Assembly (NCBI RefSeq): GCF_014633365.1 | Contig: NC_068344.1 | Location: 7,641,669 to 7,705,668 of the forward strand | Source of the DNA: Diospyros lotus | Lineage: Eukaryota > Streptophyta > Magnoliopsida > Ericales > Ebenaceae | Reading direction: 5' to 3' | DNA: 64,000 nucleotides | Part shown: one piece after another, positions 1-12,761 of the stretch | Numbering within the stretch: the stretch's first letter is position 1 | How the letters are laid out: every line of letters begins with the position of its first letter | Made by a program: the position numbers and the translations under genes | The notes under the pieces: generated by a model | Database searches by the model: none | Told to the model about the DNA's origin: nothing | Seen by the model: the letters and a program-made list of their open reading frames with translations, nothing else

Positions 1-189
1 CTGTGTTCCCTTTTTATTCGGGGTTCGTCCTGCTTTGCTTTTTTTCCGTTGCTGCTGGGTTTGGCTTTAATCTGGGTGAGAGATTCTGCGGTGTGGTTAT
101 GGTACAGCTTAAACACATACACCCCTCCATTTTGGTTGGTAAAAGAAGAGAGAGTGTACTTTAATTTAGTGATTCAAATGAAGTGGTGG

Positions 190-220
190 AATGAATGAAT
201 GAATGAATGAATGAATGAAT
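190..220. repeat. (AATG)n microsatellite
   Basis: About seven and a half perfect copies of a 4-base unit (AATG/GAAT). Confidence 0.9.
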
Positions 221-242
221 ACGAGAGTGTTACTTTTGCATT

Positions 243-277
243 GCTCCAGGCTCCAGGCTCCAGGCTCCAGGCTCCGG
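243..277. repeat. 7-bp tandem repeat, GCTCCAG x5
   Basis: Five head-to-tail copies of GCTCCAG; the last reads GCTCCGG. Confidence 0.9.
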
Positions 278-1465
278 TCTTTGTTTGTTCTAAAGTGGAT
301 GGTTTAATCATGATTTGGTCAGAAAACAAGAGACAAAACCAAAAACAAAAAGAGAAAAGTTGGCTGCAATTGTTTAATTAATACGTGTCACAAATTTTCA
401 TGCCACTCCCTCCTTTTCCTTTTCCTAATCTGTCCCCAATTTGGGGATGGATAAAATTTGAATAATAAAACACATCCAGCTTCCATTTTCCAATGCAATG
501 AGCTGGAAATGCAGTATGGGCGGGAAGCTAAAAATGGTCAAAACGGAATCCACCTTAATTAATTGTTTAAAATTAAATGATTTGAAATGTGTTGTTGATT
601 GATAGTCACCATGCTGTCACACGTTGATATTTGTGATGCTTTTAATTGTGTTTGGCAGGGCCAAAGATGGTGTTGATCAGGCTGAGATTTGAGCTGCCAT
701 GGGCGAGCGTCAAAGGCGAATGGCATTGGCACGCCGGGCCACGATGGCGTGCATGGGCGGAGCAGTTGGGAAGGCTGGCATGGCAAGACGCAAGGCCACA
801 CTTCTGCAGCACTTGGTGGGGCAAATAGGGTAGGTAGCACGAAGAAGGCTGGGGAGCTCAGAGAATAATCCTTGAGATGATTGTCTTTCTATAATTTTTT
901 ATATCCATCAGCTCAATTATGTTAAAAAAATAAATTATAAGTTGAACTTTTAATTCAAAATAAAAATTAATCCGCTAAATAAATATCAATATATTGCTCT
1001 TCTGCAGTCATGGTAAAAGTCAAAAGACCATAGAGGTTATTAAGAAGGTTTTAAATCATTCAAAGGAATTCTAAGAGTGCGGAGAAGACTTTAGACTATT
1101 CTAGATTATTTTAAATTATTTTAACGTATTATAGTAAGTCTTTCTGTATTCATATGTCTTCTATATATATTATTCTGGGAGATTTTAAAATAATCTAGTT
1201 TAGTGCAGTGAAGTTTAGTAATGTGAAGACTCATGTAATGGTTGGTTAATAAGTATAATAATAAGATATTCTAGAGAGTCAATAACAGTATATTGTTTTA
1301 GAATGTAAGGTAAATAATCTATAAGTACCTCTCCCTTTTCTCCTTTGTAATCATTCATCAGTTTTAGTAATTAAGTCTTCTTTGAATCCTAGTTGATAGC
1401 TTCTTTTTCTTTTTTTTTTTTCTTTTTCTAGAATTGTGGGTTTGTTTGTTCTTTTATTCTTGTAA

Positions 1466-2308
1466 GAGGTGTTTGGCTGAGCGATTTAATAGTTTATAAG
1501 CTATCAATTAAGTTTAAACATTATATAACTTATTTAGTTATATATTTATTAAAAATTAAAAAGTTTAAACATCGCAGAGTTTAAAGATTATTTGACAATA
1601 GTTTAGAAAATCTCTCCCCCTCACCTTTTCTCAAAAAATTGTCTATAACTTATTTAGTTGATAAAGTATTTTATAATTCTATCATTTAACAACTATCATA
1701 TTTTTAACTGTAAACATTACAAATCTCTCTTTGTCCTTCCTCCATTTCCTTTCATCATCGCCTCCATCTTCTTCATGGTGGTCGCCACCTCCAACCCCAT
1801 CCATATTGTCATTGTCTCCATCTTCGTCCGTCACCTCTATCATTGACTCCTTCATCTTCATCCATCGCCTTTGTCGTCGCCGCCTCATTGCCATCCCCGC
1901 CTCCATCCCCTACCCTATTAATGTCTTAATATTTTTATGATTAAACCTAAATTTAAATATAAAGTATTGTATTAATATATTTTTTAATAATTATATATAA
2001 TTTATCAACATCTAATGATAAAAAATTTATTAGTTAGACTTCAATTTATAATTTATTTTATTAAAAATTAATATTTTTATAAATTTTATTTGTATTATTT
2101 AGCAAAATATCTATTTTAATTTTTTTGTTAAATTCTGATAACTTATCAATTTTTTTAAATCGCACACATAACTATATAAATGATACCTTAAATTATATTT
2201 ATCTAAGTACATTATTAACTTATATATTAATTAAATTTAAACTTTTACAAATTTTTAAATAAAAAGACTTAAAAAGCTAGCTTAAAAAACAATAATCCAA
2301 ACACCCTC
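1466..2308. mobile_element. PIF/Harbinger-like non-autonomous element, 843 bp
   Basis: The ends are inverted repeats: GAGGTGTTTGGCTGAG on the left, and the right end read in reverse is GAGGGTGTTTGGATTAT. A TAA trinucleotide flanks both sides (1463-1465 and 2309-2311), the target duplication expected for PIF/Harbinger transposons. There is no transposase. Between AT-rich arms lies a GC-rich core at about 1720-1915 that does not resemble the arms and may be picked-up sequence. Confidence 0.65.
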
Positions 2309-2700
2309 TAAGTCAAGTGGGTAAATGTGGTAAATGTTAAACTAGCCTTGTCAAATCAAATGACATTGTTAGGTGCCACACGTTCTAGCATGGAAATAAA
2401 TCCGGGCGTGACAATATCCTTAGAACCACCCAAGTCATAGTTTAATGATTTGGGCAGTTTAAATAATTTTAATTATAACAATTAATAACAACTAATAAGA
2501 AAAATATGAAATAATAATGACATTTTTAAATATTCTTAGTTGAGCAAGGTAAAAAAATTAAGGATATTTTAATTATTTCAAAAAATTTATAACAAATTAT
2601 TAAACTAAAAGTTGTAAATTTGTTATTTTACTTAACAATCATCTAAAGTTCATAGTTTTGTGATTAAAAAAAATATTTTAAATTATAAAAAAAAAACTTA
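2309..2700. other. AT-rich spacer between two MITEs
   Basis: No gene, repeat unit or structured element is recognised. The stretch is AT-rich with short homopolymer runs. Confidence 0.5.
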
Positions 2701-3223
2701 GGGTGTGTTCTCTTTATTTTTTAATTTTCAGTTTTGAGTTTTAAATTCATTTTCAATTTTCTATTTTGGTAGTCTGTTTTTAGAAAATTGAAAACGTGTT
2801 CTCTTTGTTATTTTGAAAACTATTTTTCAAAACAGAAAATTAGAAAATGCATTCTCTTTGAAATTTTGAAAATATTTTTTTAATGATATTTTATTCAATA
2901 AATTTGATTATTAAGTAAATTATAAATATTTAATGTTAATATATTATTAAAAAACATATATATTTTAAAGTTTATGAATTTTGTAATATTTTTTCCCATT
3001 ATAATAATAAAATATGAATAAATAAATAAATAAATAAATATGTTTTAAGTTTAGAATTTGTTTTGGATGAAAACACTCAAAACAACTTTTTGTTGTTTTG
3101 AGTTTTCTTTACAATTTTTTTTTTCAAAAATGTATTTTTAAAAACAGCAAAGAGAACGCGTTTTCATTATTTTAAAAAATTAAAAATTAAAAATGACTTG
3201 AAAACAGTAAAGAGAACGGAACC
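2701..3223. mobile_element. PIF/Harbinger-like MITE, 523 bp
   Basis: The left end reads GGGTGTGTTCTCTTTA. The right end in reverse reads GGTTCCGTTCTCTTTA. TTA flanks both ends (2698-2700 and 3224-3226). The interior is AT-rich, non-coding and repeats parts of the terminal motif, including an internal GTGTTCTCTTTG near 2794. A related end, GGTCCTGTTCTCTTT, occurs at 24240. Confidence 0.75.
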
Positions 3224-3543
3224 TTAACTTTTATGAGTGATGAATTTAATAATTTATTAAAATTCAAAATTCAAAACTCAAACCAAATCACTTTAATTAA
3301 TTTTTACAATTATTAAATCATAAACCACCTACTCCACTTCTTTCATAGTGTAATTAATGATTTAGTAATTTGCGTGAGTGATCAATTTGATATTTTCATA
3401 CTCACCCCTAATATAAACACAAACTTTATACTACTAAATAATGTAAACATAACCTTTTATATATATATATATATATATATTCATGTAACATCTCATTTAA
3501 TGGCCCCAGAATACAATGAAAAAGTTGAATTGGGGAACTTGAT
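3224..3543. other. Spacer with (TA)n microsatellite
   Basis: Non-coding; it contains a (TA)n run at about 3459-3480. The last five bases, TTGAT, are the target duplication of the LTR that follows. Confidence 0.6.
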
Positions 3544-6065
3544 TGTAACACCTCGCCTTACACAGGCGCGTCACTATAAGGGAATCCCCGAGAATCTTTT
3601 CTTTTTTTTTTTTCAAGTTTGTCACACGTGACGCCATGAGAACAATCTTCACATGCAGATGAAACACTCGTCGCATACAATGGCCGACGCTCGCAGTGAC
3701 CTCAAGAGCAATCTTTACGTGCAGGCAAAAATCTTGAGAACCCCAGTCTTGCTCATATAATTAACAAGCTCATTAAACTTAAAACTAAATGAGATATAAT
3801 ATAACACAGTGGAATAATTAATATCAATATGTTGTGGCCTACCACGAGTTTCATACAAGGTGTTCCCACACCAAAATATGGGTTACAACGTTACAAAATG
3901 ATAACAGCAGTATCATACAACCATTCGTACATATACCAAAATAAATATTGACACCTCCAAAACGATACAACAACTATCAACTAAATACCGTTGGCCCCAC
4001 CGGCCATGTCCTCGACCTCGCAGTAGTCCCTGACTGGAACGTTGAATGTTCTAGAGGCATAACCCAGATTAAATGATAAAACATATAAGTGATAGCGTAA
4101 AACAGTTTACATAATGCGTGCAAGACATATAAGCATGACATATACAAACAAATGACAACAGGCAACATGTCTAACTTGAAAATTTTCCCTGACATACTCA
4201 ACCTCCTGTGGAAAATTCATTCCACATACTGTTGGGGTTAACCTTGCCGCGACATACTTAATCCCTCGAGTGCCCTACCGTGTCACTAGTTCACCAGGAT
4301 TAACCTTGTCTCATTCTCAAGAAGACCCCATCCCATCCCATACAGACCCTAACAACGACACGAAAATCGACACCCCGATGATATGAAAATCACTCGCCAT
4401 GCACTGACTTTTTTATAAGTTTAAAATAGTTGATGTAGTATACCATATGTTCAATATGCATATGATGCCACAAGTACATACGAGAAAATATATTTGAAAA
4501 ACAACCTAAGTTCTGGAGGGTATAATCGCTCACTAGAACTAGTCTAATCACGTGTATCCTAAGCTCGGGAGGGTAAAATCGCTCTCCAGAACCCACTACA
4601 CACACTCCAACACATATTCAAGACAATGTAAATCTAGAATCAAGCCACTCACCTCAAATCGGAAAAGTTTAATTTTTGCCTAAAAAAACGTGTCACATTT
4701 CGAAAATCGTGCAATCCTTCTTTTCAATAGCCCAATCTTCTCCTATTTACCATTTAAGACCTTAGAAATCAATATTTTTATTTTTCCTCAATTTTCTCTA
4801 TTTTTAAACCTTTCTTATGTTCGAAAATTCATAAAAAATACCTAACATCAAGTTTCACCAAATATTTTTTCATTATAATTTCTAAAATAATTTTAACAAA
4901 ATTACAAAATTAATTTCAGAGAAAAAGCTTACCTCATGCGCCCTCACATGCCACCTAGGGACTCGGCAAGTGAAGCCCATGCGCAGCCGATGTAGTCGTC
5001 TTTTCCAACTTTCTTCTCCGACTTCGGCGATCTCCGATTTTCCAAACAACTATGGGGGCTTGAAGGTCTCCTCAAGGCGACCTCGATGGCACCCTCCAAT
5101 GGCCAAAATAGTCGTCGAAAAAGGCTTTAAAAGCCAGTTATAGGCCGCAGCTCTGACGAGTCCGATTTTTCGGCCAACCCCTTAAAACCTTGTGATTTCT
5201 CCACCAAACAACCCCAAATTCTCCAGAAATGATCCTTTCAACACAAAGAACAAAAGCCCCTTATCCCAAAAGCTCAATTCAACCTAAAACAAGAGAAATT
5301 GCACCCGATTGTGCTTCAAAACTCTCGGCCAATGACCCCTTTTTATACTCATTTTTGACCCGATTCCCCACCATATCTTGCTCGTCTTTATCCCTTAAGC
5401 CCAAATCTAGCCTCCAAACCAATCGAAAATCTCCAAATCACGAGCTATAGCCTTCGAAAAATCTAGCCAAATCGATGGTCACCTCCGCCATTAATACCAG
5501 TCACCTCGATGCTTTTTTCGGCCAATAGCATGCTCCAATGGTTCCATCATTGCCTGGAGATTACCCTAGAGTCTCCGGGCAACCTTCCCGACGCCTCAGA
5601 AGCGACTGCCGGCGGCCACAGGCTGCTGGTCGGATTCACACCATGCAATTTTTTAAAATTTGCAGTTTAGCCCCTAAGAAATTTCTAATTGCATTTTCTC
5701 CCTATCCATGGCACCCCTATATTTTCTAACACTTCCACTACTGCCCACAAGTTCTAAACTATTTATTTCCCTTAAGAATTTCTTGAAAATTCGCCATTTC
5801 AACCTCCCTCGGATAGTTTGCAAAATCTGTACTTTTGCCCGGATACCCCCAATCACGTGTTTTTTACCTTAAATCTTCGAAAATCTCTTGATTTTATTGA
5901 ATGTTGTTTATTTGGACAATTTTACCTTCTTTGGTTTGCTTGACATAATCCCTTACCCTTCGGTTGCGTTTTGAATAATACACATAGGCCCGAAATTATG
6001 GTAAATACCAATTTTGACCTCGTAACTTCTGAAGATACTTATAATATTAAACATTGGGTATTACA
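3544..6065 (-). mobile_element. Solo LTR, 2522 bp, Ty3/gypsy (Tekay-like) type
   Basis: It begins TGTAACACC and ends GGGTATTACA. A perfect 5-bp duplication TTGAT flanks it (3539-3543 and 6066-6070). Only one LTR is present, with no pol on either side, so this is a solo LTR. A TATAAAAA box on the minus strand (5340-5347) and the relative order of conserved blocks shared with the LTRs at 37671 and 45665 put its sense on the minus strand. Assignment to the long-LTR Tekay/Del group rests only on length and the TGTAACACC start. Confidence 0.8.
5340..5347 (-). promoter_or_regulatory. Putative LTR TATA box
   Basis: TATAAAAA on the minus strand inside the LTR, at a place comparable to the TATA motifs of the LTRs at 37671 and 45665. 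Confidence 0.4.
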
Positions 6066-6179
6066 TTGATGGTCCTCAATTTTGAACCCAGTGTAATACT
6101 TTGACCGTGAAAGAGTAGGCTTCAAACGAGATTGCCAAGACTACCAGGCTATGCTCCTAGAGACACATTTTATATACTT

Positions 6180-6444
6180 TTTTTTTTTGTTAACACATCA
6201 TCACTAATGCCCCCTGCTATTCGGCCTCACAATATCAGCAGGAGATGTAAATCAAAAGACTTAGAGGCCAGTTCGATCCCTAACCCCACCACAAATGTGA
6301 GAGTGGTAAGCGATTTTCAACTTTGATGATCACTTTGACTGCTAAGCTTCCTCCCTAGCAAGGGCTTGAGTACTGAACCTAAAGAGCCAAAGAGAAACAC
6401 CTCAGAGTGTACTTTCTTTGCCAACGAAACTATGCCTTGGGGAC
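6180..6444 (-). mobile_element. SINE-like retroposon, 265 bp
   Basis: A perfect 18-bp direct repeat, GACACATTTTATATACTT, flanks the insert at 6162-6179 and 6445-6462. Next to the left copy is a run of nine T, which is a poly(A) tail on the minus strand. Read on the minus strand, the 5' end carries an A-box-like GCATAGTTTCGTTGGC and, about 60 bases in, a B-box-like GGTTCAGTACTC, as in tRNA-derived SINEs. It has no coding capacity. The long target duplication and the tail are directly visible; the tRNA origin is inferred from imperfect boxes. Confidence 0.7.
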
Positions 6445-6462
6445 GACACATTTTATATACTT

Positions 6463-9400
6463 AACTATATATATGAGTGTTTTGTAATTAATTAATTTCC
6501 TTGCCATCTCACATGGTGTTACATTTCATTTATTATATGAAAGTACTAGTGTATACTCATGCCTAATGGTACGGTGTAAATAATATTAAGATTAAAAAAT
6601 AATTAAAATTTATACGTATTATGTTGTAATAATTTTATTTGTATTAAACGCTCTATAAAATTCAAATAAGAAACAAACATATAAGATTTAAAATGTTCAC
6701 TAATATTGCAAATCAAAATATAAGAACAAGTAAAAAAATAAAATTGTAAACACTGAACAAAAAATAGAAATTAAAGTTATTGTATACTTGTTAACGTTTT
6801 ATAATAAAAAGAAAAAAAATTACTAAATCTATATAATGAACCATATTAGTAAGTGCGCTACAATTTGAATAAATTAAATTAAAAATTAAATATCAAACAA
6901 TAGATATCATCCACCACCGACCGCCATGACAGCAACCATCAACCCGGGTGGGGAACCCCAATTCGAGGTTTGAGAACCTTGGGTTCTTGATTGTGAGTGG
7001 TCAGGAACCCTTGTGTTCTCGAACCTTGGGTTCCCCCATCATGTGTAGTAAAGAATTCTTTGATTTTTATATTGTTTTAATTTAAAAAAGATTTTATTGT
7101 GCCTAAAATAAAAAATATAATTAATAAATTAAAAATAAAATTAATGAATAATTTTTGAATATTTATATCTTTAAGTAACTCAATAGAATAGATTAACCAA
7201 TTTCACATTTCTTTAAGTATTAAAGATTCAATACCTAAAGATAAAAATATTAAATTTCGAATTAAGCTTCATACTTTGATATCATTATTTGAATAAATTT
7301 TTATACTAAAAAACAACATTTGATCATCAATGATTTAAAAAAAAATTATTTCTTTTGAAATTGCATCATTCAAGTCAAATTCTAAATGTCAAATTCTTAT
7401 ATATTAAAACTTACATGATATTTTAAAAAATTTCAAAAACTTACACGATTGATATTTAGAATACTTAAAAATTAAGTATTAATTTCTTTAAAAATTAAAT
7501 TTTAAAAAAATTAAAAAGAATTCCCAACCTTGTATATTAATTTTTTTAAAAAATTAAATTTTTAAAAAATTAAAAATTTTAAAAAAATTTAGAGTCCCTG
7601 ACCGGCCCTAGTCGGGGGCTCTAAGGGTCCCTGACCAATGGCGGTTAGGGACCCTCAAAGCACCTGACTGTTGCTAGTTGGGGGCTTCAAGCACCCATAA
7701 CAGCACCCGGTTAGAGGTCCGCGAGTCAGGGGTTCATCGAACCCCCCATCATCGTTAATCGGAGGCAATGGGTTGGTTGCTACTAGAGGCCAACCAATGC
7801 GAGCATCGCTGTTGCCCCCCACCGCTGTGAGCAGTGTTTATCGTCCGTCACCCTTTTGTCACGAGCACTATCTGTCGTGTCCCTCATTCTGTCACTTACA
7901 CTATCTTTTGTCGTCTGTCACCTCCTGTCGCAAGCACCGCTTGTCGTGCCCCTCCATCTACCACTCGCATTGCCTCGCCCGGTCGCCTCCTTCACTGGCC
8001 ACAAACAGTCGTCGCCCCTTCCCACACCGCTTCTCGGACCATCATCACCCTCCCTATCAGTCGCTCGCAATGCCTCGCCCCCACCCGGCCCCTTCATCGC
8101 CGTCGCACCTACTAGCCCTCCCACTTGTCCCCCTCACAGCCGTTGACCCTCCCTTTCCCCCTACAAACCCACCCATTAGGTTGTCTGTGAGAGGAAAAAA
8201 AAGTGAGAGGGAGTGAGAGAATGAGAAAGAAGGTGCAATAGAAAGAGAAAGAGGGGTAGTAAATGGGCGGGAACAGCATTAATCTCGGTCAATCTTAATT
8301 ATTGATATACGTTTAAAATTTATTTCAAGCATTAAAATGTTTTTCTCATAGATTTTATATATTTTTTTAAAAAAAATCTCTTATTATATAGATATATGTA
8401 TTTTAAAAAAAAATAATTTAATACAATTATAATGCCACCTCATTATGACGATATGACATCATTACAATTATTTCAGAAGCAATACGATTTAGCAGTATTT
8501 GTGAGAGTCGCCTTCTTGCCGTAGGGACTTGCGGTCAGCGAGTCTCAATCCCTCTGTGTTCAGTTTAATTAATTAGTTAATTGGGGCACACGAACGCAAT
8601 GCACGTTGCAGACGCCACTTCGGGAATGTCAAACTCCACCCATTGAAGATAATGCATTCATATAGATATCCAAAATGCAATTTTGTCACTTATTTATTAT
8701 GAGATTTGATGGCTTCTGTGGGCGTGGTTGAGGCGCGTCATTGCGCCTAGAGAAATTAAATGGGGGCAGAGCTTAGGTTGGGCAGTAAAAATAATTGATC
8801 TAAGTCATTTATTAAAGTACTCAGTTTTAATATATAATATTAATATATTATATATTTATATTAATATAATACAAAATATAATGTATCCAATGAAAGGAGT
8901 GTATCTCACTGTACTGAATCAAACTTCAATAGTTCAAAAATTCCGATGCATGAGCCTCCAAATTAATGCTGCAACAGTTCACTTTGTGACCCGTTCACGC
9001 TTGAGCATAAGGCGAGATCTGTGGCTCGAGTTATACCATGCCTCAGAAACTATGGGTGGTTCGGGTCTTGGGTCAAATTGAGTTTGAGTCCTATATATGT
9101 CAAATTGGGTCTTGGGTCAGATCTGATTTCTGTTGGGTTAGCCTCAAATTTATCATGGGTCAATCCAATCCAATCCAATTAAATTTGGAGCTTGGGCCAA
9201 CCCTCCATCGGCAATATACAAGATGTGGGTGGTTGGGGGTGCATGGCCTTAATGGTCATGCCATATAGAGACTGGTAGGGGTCCCTTCCTCCAATTTTTT
9301 TTTTTTTTTTCAGAAATAGGTTGTAGTCAAATCATTCTCTCCTACTACCTCTCACCCATAAAAAACATATTCAATTAAAAATAAAATAGTCAAGTATGCT

Positions 9401-9516
9401 TCTTTTACCTTTTTGGGAGGCCTACACTCCATAAAAATTGTCAACCTGTTAATAGATTAAGACAAAATTTGAAGCCTATATAAATGGGGAGGAGGGTGGT
9501 CTTCCATTGTTTTGAG
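6463..9516. other. Gene-less region with GC-rich island
   Basis: Mostly AT-rich spacer. About 7590-8250 is clearly GC-richer and contains overlapping open frames in several frames (for example 7773-8216 plus) with Pro/Ser/His-rich translations and no domain. The island has internal similarity (repeated phrases around CTTGTCGTGCCCCTCC) and is flanked by short repeated phrases such as GGTCCCTGACC. About 9030-9240 is the common plant repeat type rich in GGGTC words. I support no gene here. Confidence 0.5.
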
Positions 9517-10041
9517 TAAGGCTGGTAATGAGCGAGTTAGGCCTAGCTTGAGCTCAGTTCAATTGATTTTAACTTGGCTCATATCTTGGATCGAGCTTGA
9601 TATGAGCTAATTTTTTTAGCTTGAGCTCGACTCGATGATGACTACGAGCTGGCTCGACTCGGCTCGGCTCAGTTCGAAATTGACTATCACCTTACTTTTA
9701 TATATATATTTAAATAATATATGTGATATATATAATATATATTTATTTATATTTAAATAATATATTTATAAAATTATTAAGTATATATTTATATTATTGA
9801 GTATTAAGTAATAATTTTTTTATTTAATAAATTTATAAAATTAATATATATAAGTATATCGAGCTAGCTCGTGAGCCAAATGAGTCGAGCTAATAGTAGC
9901 TCAAGCTCGGCTCATTTACTAAATTAGTCAAATATTTGAGCTCAAGTTTGGTTATTTTGTATCACGAATTAGCTTAGTAAGCCAATTATCGAGTTGAGTC
10001 TTGAGCCAACTCACGAGTAACTTGACTTATTGTCAGCCCTA
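9517..10041. mobile_element. hAT-type MITE, 525 bp
   Basis: The left end reads TAAGGCTGGTAATGAG and the right end in reverse TAGGGCTGACAATAAG. A perfect 8-bp duplication GTTTTGAG flanks both sides (9509-9516 and 10042-10049), the size expected for hAT elements. The arms are GAGCTCG-rich inverted repeats around an AT-rich centre. There is no transposase. Confidence 0.85.
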
Positions 10042-11431
10042 GTTTTGAGAGAAGACGAGTGTGTGAGATTTGAGTAGAGGAAACATAGAATAAGAGATTG
10101 AGTAAAGAGAGAGACCTTGAAGGGAAGAAGTCTGGAGGCAAAATAAGTCTTCTTCAAATACATTCCATGATGAACGAACTTCTTAAATACTATTTTGAAT
10201 AGCTTGTGAAAAATATTGAAAATGACTATAAATATGCTTGTCACGTATTTAAAGTTTGTTGAAAATACACTACATGTCAACTTGTTTATGCAATGATTGG
10301 TAAACGTATAACTCGTCTCTTAAATGTATTTTCTTTTTATATATATATATTTGGATGTGGGTGTGGGATCTTCAAAGGATAAGGAAAAGATTGATATTTG
10401 AAGGAAATCATATGATTTTCCTTAAGCAATGAAGTATGTTAAGACATAATACATGTTATGTACCAAATCTAAATATCATTATCTAACATGCTTTTGATTA
10501 TCATCTTCGAAGTTAAATTTTTATGTAAGAGACATGTTATTTTGTGTGGAAACAAATTCTGTCTAAAGATATGTCGATTTTATAGATATCGGTTTGCAAG
10601 TCAACTCTGTTTTGAATATTTTGAAAAGACAAATAGACTTATGGCTACGTTATTGATATTTACTCTTTTGAGTTAAACAAAGTCTCCATTATATGGTTAT
10701 ATCTTTAATTATATTTTCCCCACAAAATAGTTTCCAAACTTTTGACACAATCATTAAAAAATAATTTTTTTATATTTAATTATGAATTTTCTTATGAAAC
10801 ATGTTGAATGGTTTGAAACAAACACTACTATAAACTAGTCTATTCTAACGACTTCTTGGAAATGATAGACAATGTATTAAATTTAAAAAAAAAATTATTC
10901 ATTATAGTTAAACAAGTTTAGTTTCTAGTAAACTTAGTTTCACATTCATTTGAATTTTGTGAAAAAAGATATGCCCTATTTGGTAATGATTGTGTTGTGT
11001 AGTCGCTCTATAAAACCAACTAATTTAGAGTTAAATTTGGAAAGTTCAATCTTGATAAAATGAGTTGTGAATATGTTTTAGCTTATTGAGTAAGCTTTCT
11101 AATAATGTATGTATCTTATGAAAAAGTTGAGTTTTCTTTTACTATTTTGGGTAGAAGCTGTTGCACGTGCTATATAGGTATTGAATAGGTGTTCAATAAA
11201 GAGTGTTCATAATTAAACATTTGAAGAAGCATAGAGTGATGGAGACCCTTCCATGAGAGACTTAAAAAGAATTTTTTGTTGCATTGTATACGTTCATGTG
11301 CAAAATTAGTTAAGGAATGATATTAAGGATAAAGGTGAAAGATGTATTTTTATTAGTTATCCAAAATTTACTGAAATTATATAATCTAGAGTAATACAAT
11401 AATTATTAGCAATACAATAATTATTAGCTGT
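10042..11431. other. AT-rich spacer
   Basis: No recognised gene. The short open frames (10011-10280 minus, 10488-10676 plus) have no domain or coding bias that I can see. A short direct repeat, CAATAATTATTAG, occurs twice just left of the next LTR. Confidence 0.5.
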
Positions 11432-12368
11432 TGTTGGGAATTAATGAGTCTTAAACATGTGAATTAAAAGAGTCTCCAAGTTATAAAGTGTCCGTTAATA
11501 TTAGAAAATAATCTCGCATTAAAAAACGCCTTATGGTGTGCTCTAATCACTAAAGTTGACTTCCAAAAAATCAGAGTTGATTGTCATTCGAGTAGGAGTC
11601 GATTGTTCAATGGAGGCTCTTGGGTAAATTGACTTTGCATAACAGGCTCTTGGCTAAGTTGACTATGGCTTTGTTATAGTCGACTCTAGAATACTGAGAG
11701 TCAACTATGACTTTGCTAGAGTCAACTATGGATGATTGGGAGTTGACTATGGATTTAGGGAGTCGACTCCCAATTCAATTTTTGGAGAAAACGCCCCAAG
11801 AATGCATGATGAGTGGCTTAATGATGCGGCAAGCGAACTGATGTGGCGTTGATATAGGGTAGGAATCTAGGAGGTGCATGCATGGCATGTCTCTTTGTAA
11901 TAGGTGCTGAGTGGGTGTCAAGTGAATGCAACCATTCATGAGGTGTAGGTGAGTGGACACGTCCGTTCGAATGTAAAAGGTGCAAATGAAGAGATATGTA
12001 CCTTCGCGAGAGGATGTAATTTGGACCACTAGGTCGCGCTCGAATATGAAATGATGTGATTTGAAGATTCAGATTAATTTAGATTAAATGACATGACCTT
12101 TCACAATTGGACATTTGGAAACTATAAATAGTATCTCTCTAATTCCATTTCAATCATTCAAAATCAATTCGAGTTTATTGACTCCATACATTCTTTCTCC
12201 AATATACTTTCTTATTACATTAATCATCTATTACGTCCAAGTGCAAGAGTATTTAATCTCTTTCCTTTGGTTAAGAAAAGTATGATCAAGTTCAATTTTT
12301 CTTGAGAAGGTTTCTAGTCTCTTTCCTTTGATTAAGAAGAGTACGATCAAGTTTGGTTTCACCCGACA
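11432..12368 (+). mobile_element. Ty1/copia-type LTR, 937 bp, probably solo
   Basis: The ends are the inverted pair TGTTGGG and CCCGACA. A TATAAATA box (12123-12130) is followed by a pyrimidine-rich leader, as in copia LTRs, giving a plus orientation. The left half has a cluster of GTCGACT-type words at about 11570-11770. Near the right end a unit of about 60 bp containing CTCTTTCCTTTG is duplicated. The flanking 5-mers (GCTGT and ATGTT) do not match, so either a target duplication decayed or one end is slightly misplaced. Confidence 0.6.
12123..12130 (+). promoter_or_regulatory. Putative LTR TATA box
   Basis: TATAAATA within the copia-type LTR, about 245 bases before its 3' end. Confidence 0.5.
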
Positions 12369-12761
12369 ATGTTAGTATTGTGTTCATTGTTGTTAAAATC
12401 CCGATTCGACGCGTATAGGTTTATAATTTTATATGTCGGAGACTCCCAAACGATTCAAATGGCTTGCAAAATTGAAATTAGGGTAAAACTGCATAAAATC
12501 AAGATTTTAATAGGTAAAATCATATTGGTAAAATCATAAAATTGAATCAATAAAATCAGGATTTTATTTATGCTTTAAATTTTGAATACCATGTCTTGAT
12601 GCAAACTAACAACTAATTTTTGATAACTTTAAAATCGCAAAAAATTGAATAAATTATGCAAACTAACATTTGATTTGTGATAACTTTAACCATATTTTGA
12701 TTATGAATGGATGAATGATGATAAATGATTAACTTAATATTTAAAAATTTCATATTATTTA
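12369..12761. other. Spacer with AAAATC-rich repeats
   Basis: A short stretch rich in the words AAAATC and GATTTTA, probably an old repeat fragment. No gene seen. The last five bases, ATTTA, are the target duplication of the next LTR. Confidence 0.5.

Larger units (their letters stand above)
1..1465. other. Gene-less left edge
   Basis: I see no supportable gene here. The short open frames around 560-840 have no recognisable domain and overlap each other on both strands. The stretch holds two small tandem repeats, listed separately, and AT-rich spacer. The first 150 bases could belong to the untranslated part of a gene lying to the left, but nothing in the window tests that. Confidence 0.5.

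Noticed and set aside
3374..3631. 85-codon plus-strand frame
   Set aside because: It crosses the (TA)n microsatellite and the left end of a solo LTR.
7773..8216. 147-codon plus-strand open frame
   Set aside because: It overlaps frames in other phases over the same GC-rich, Pro/Ser/His-rich DNA and shows no domain or start context. Composition explains the openness.
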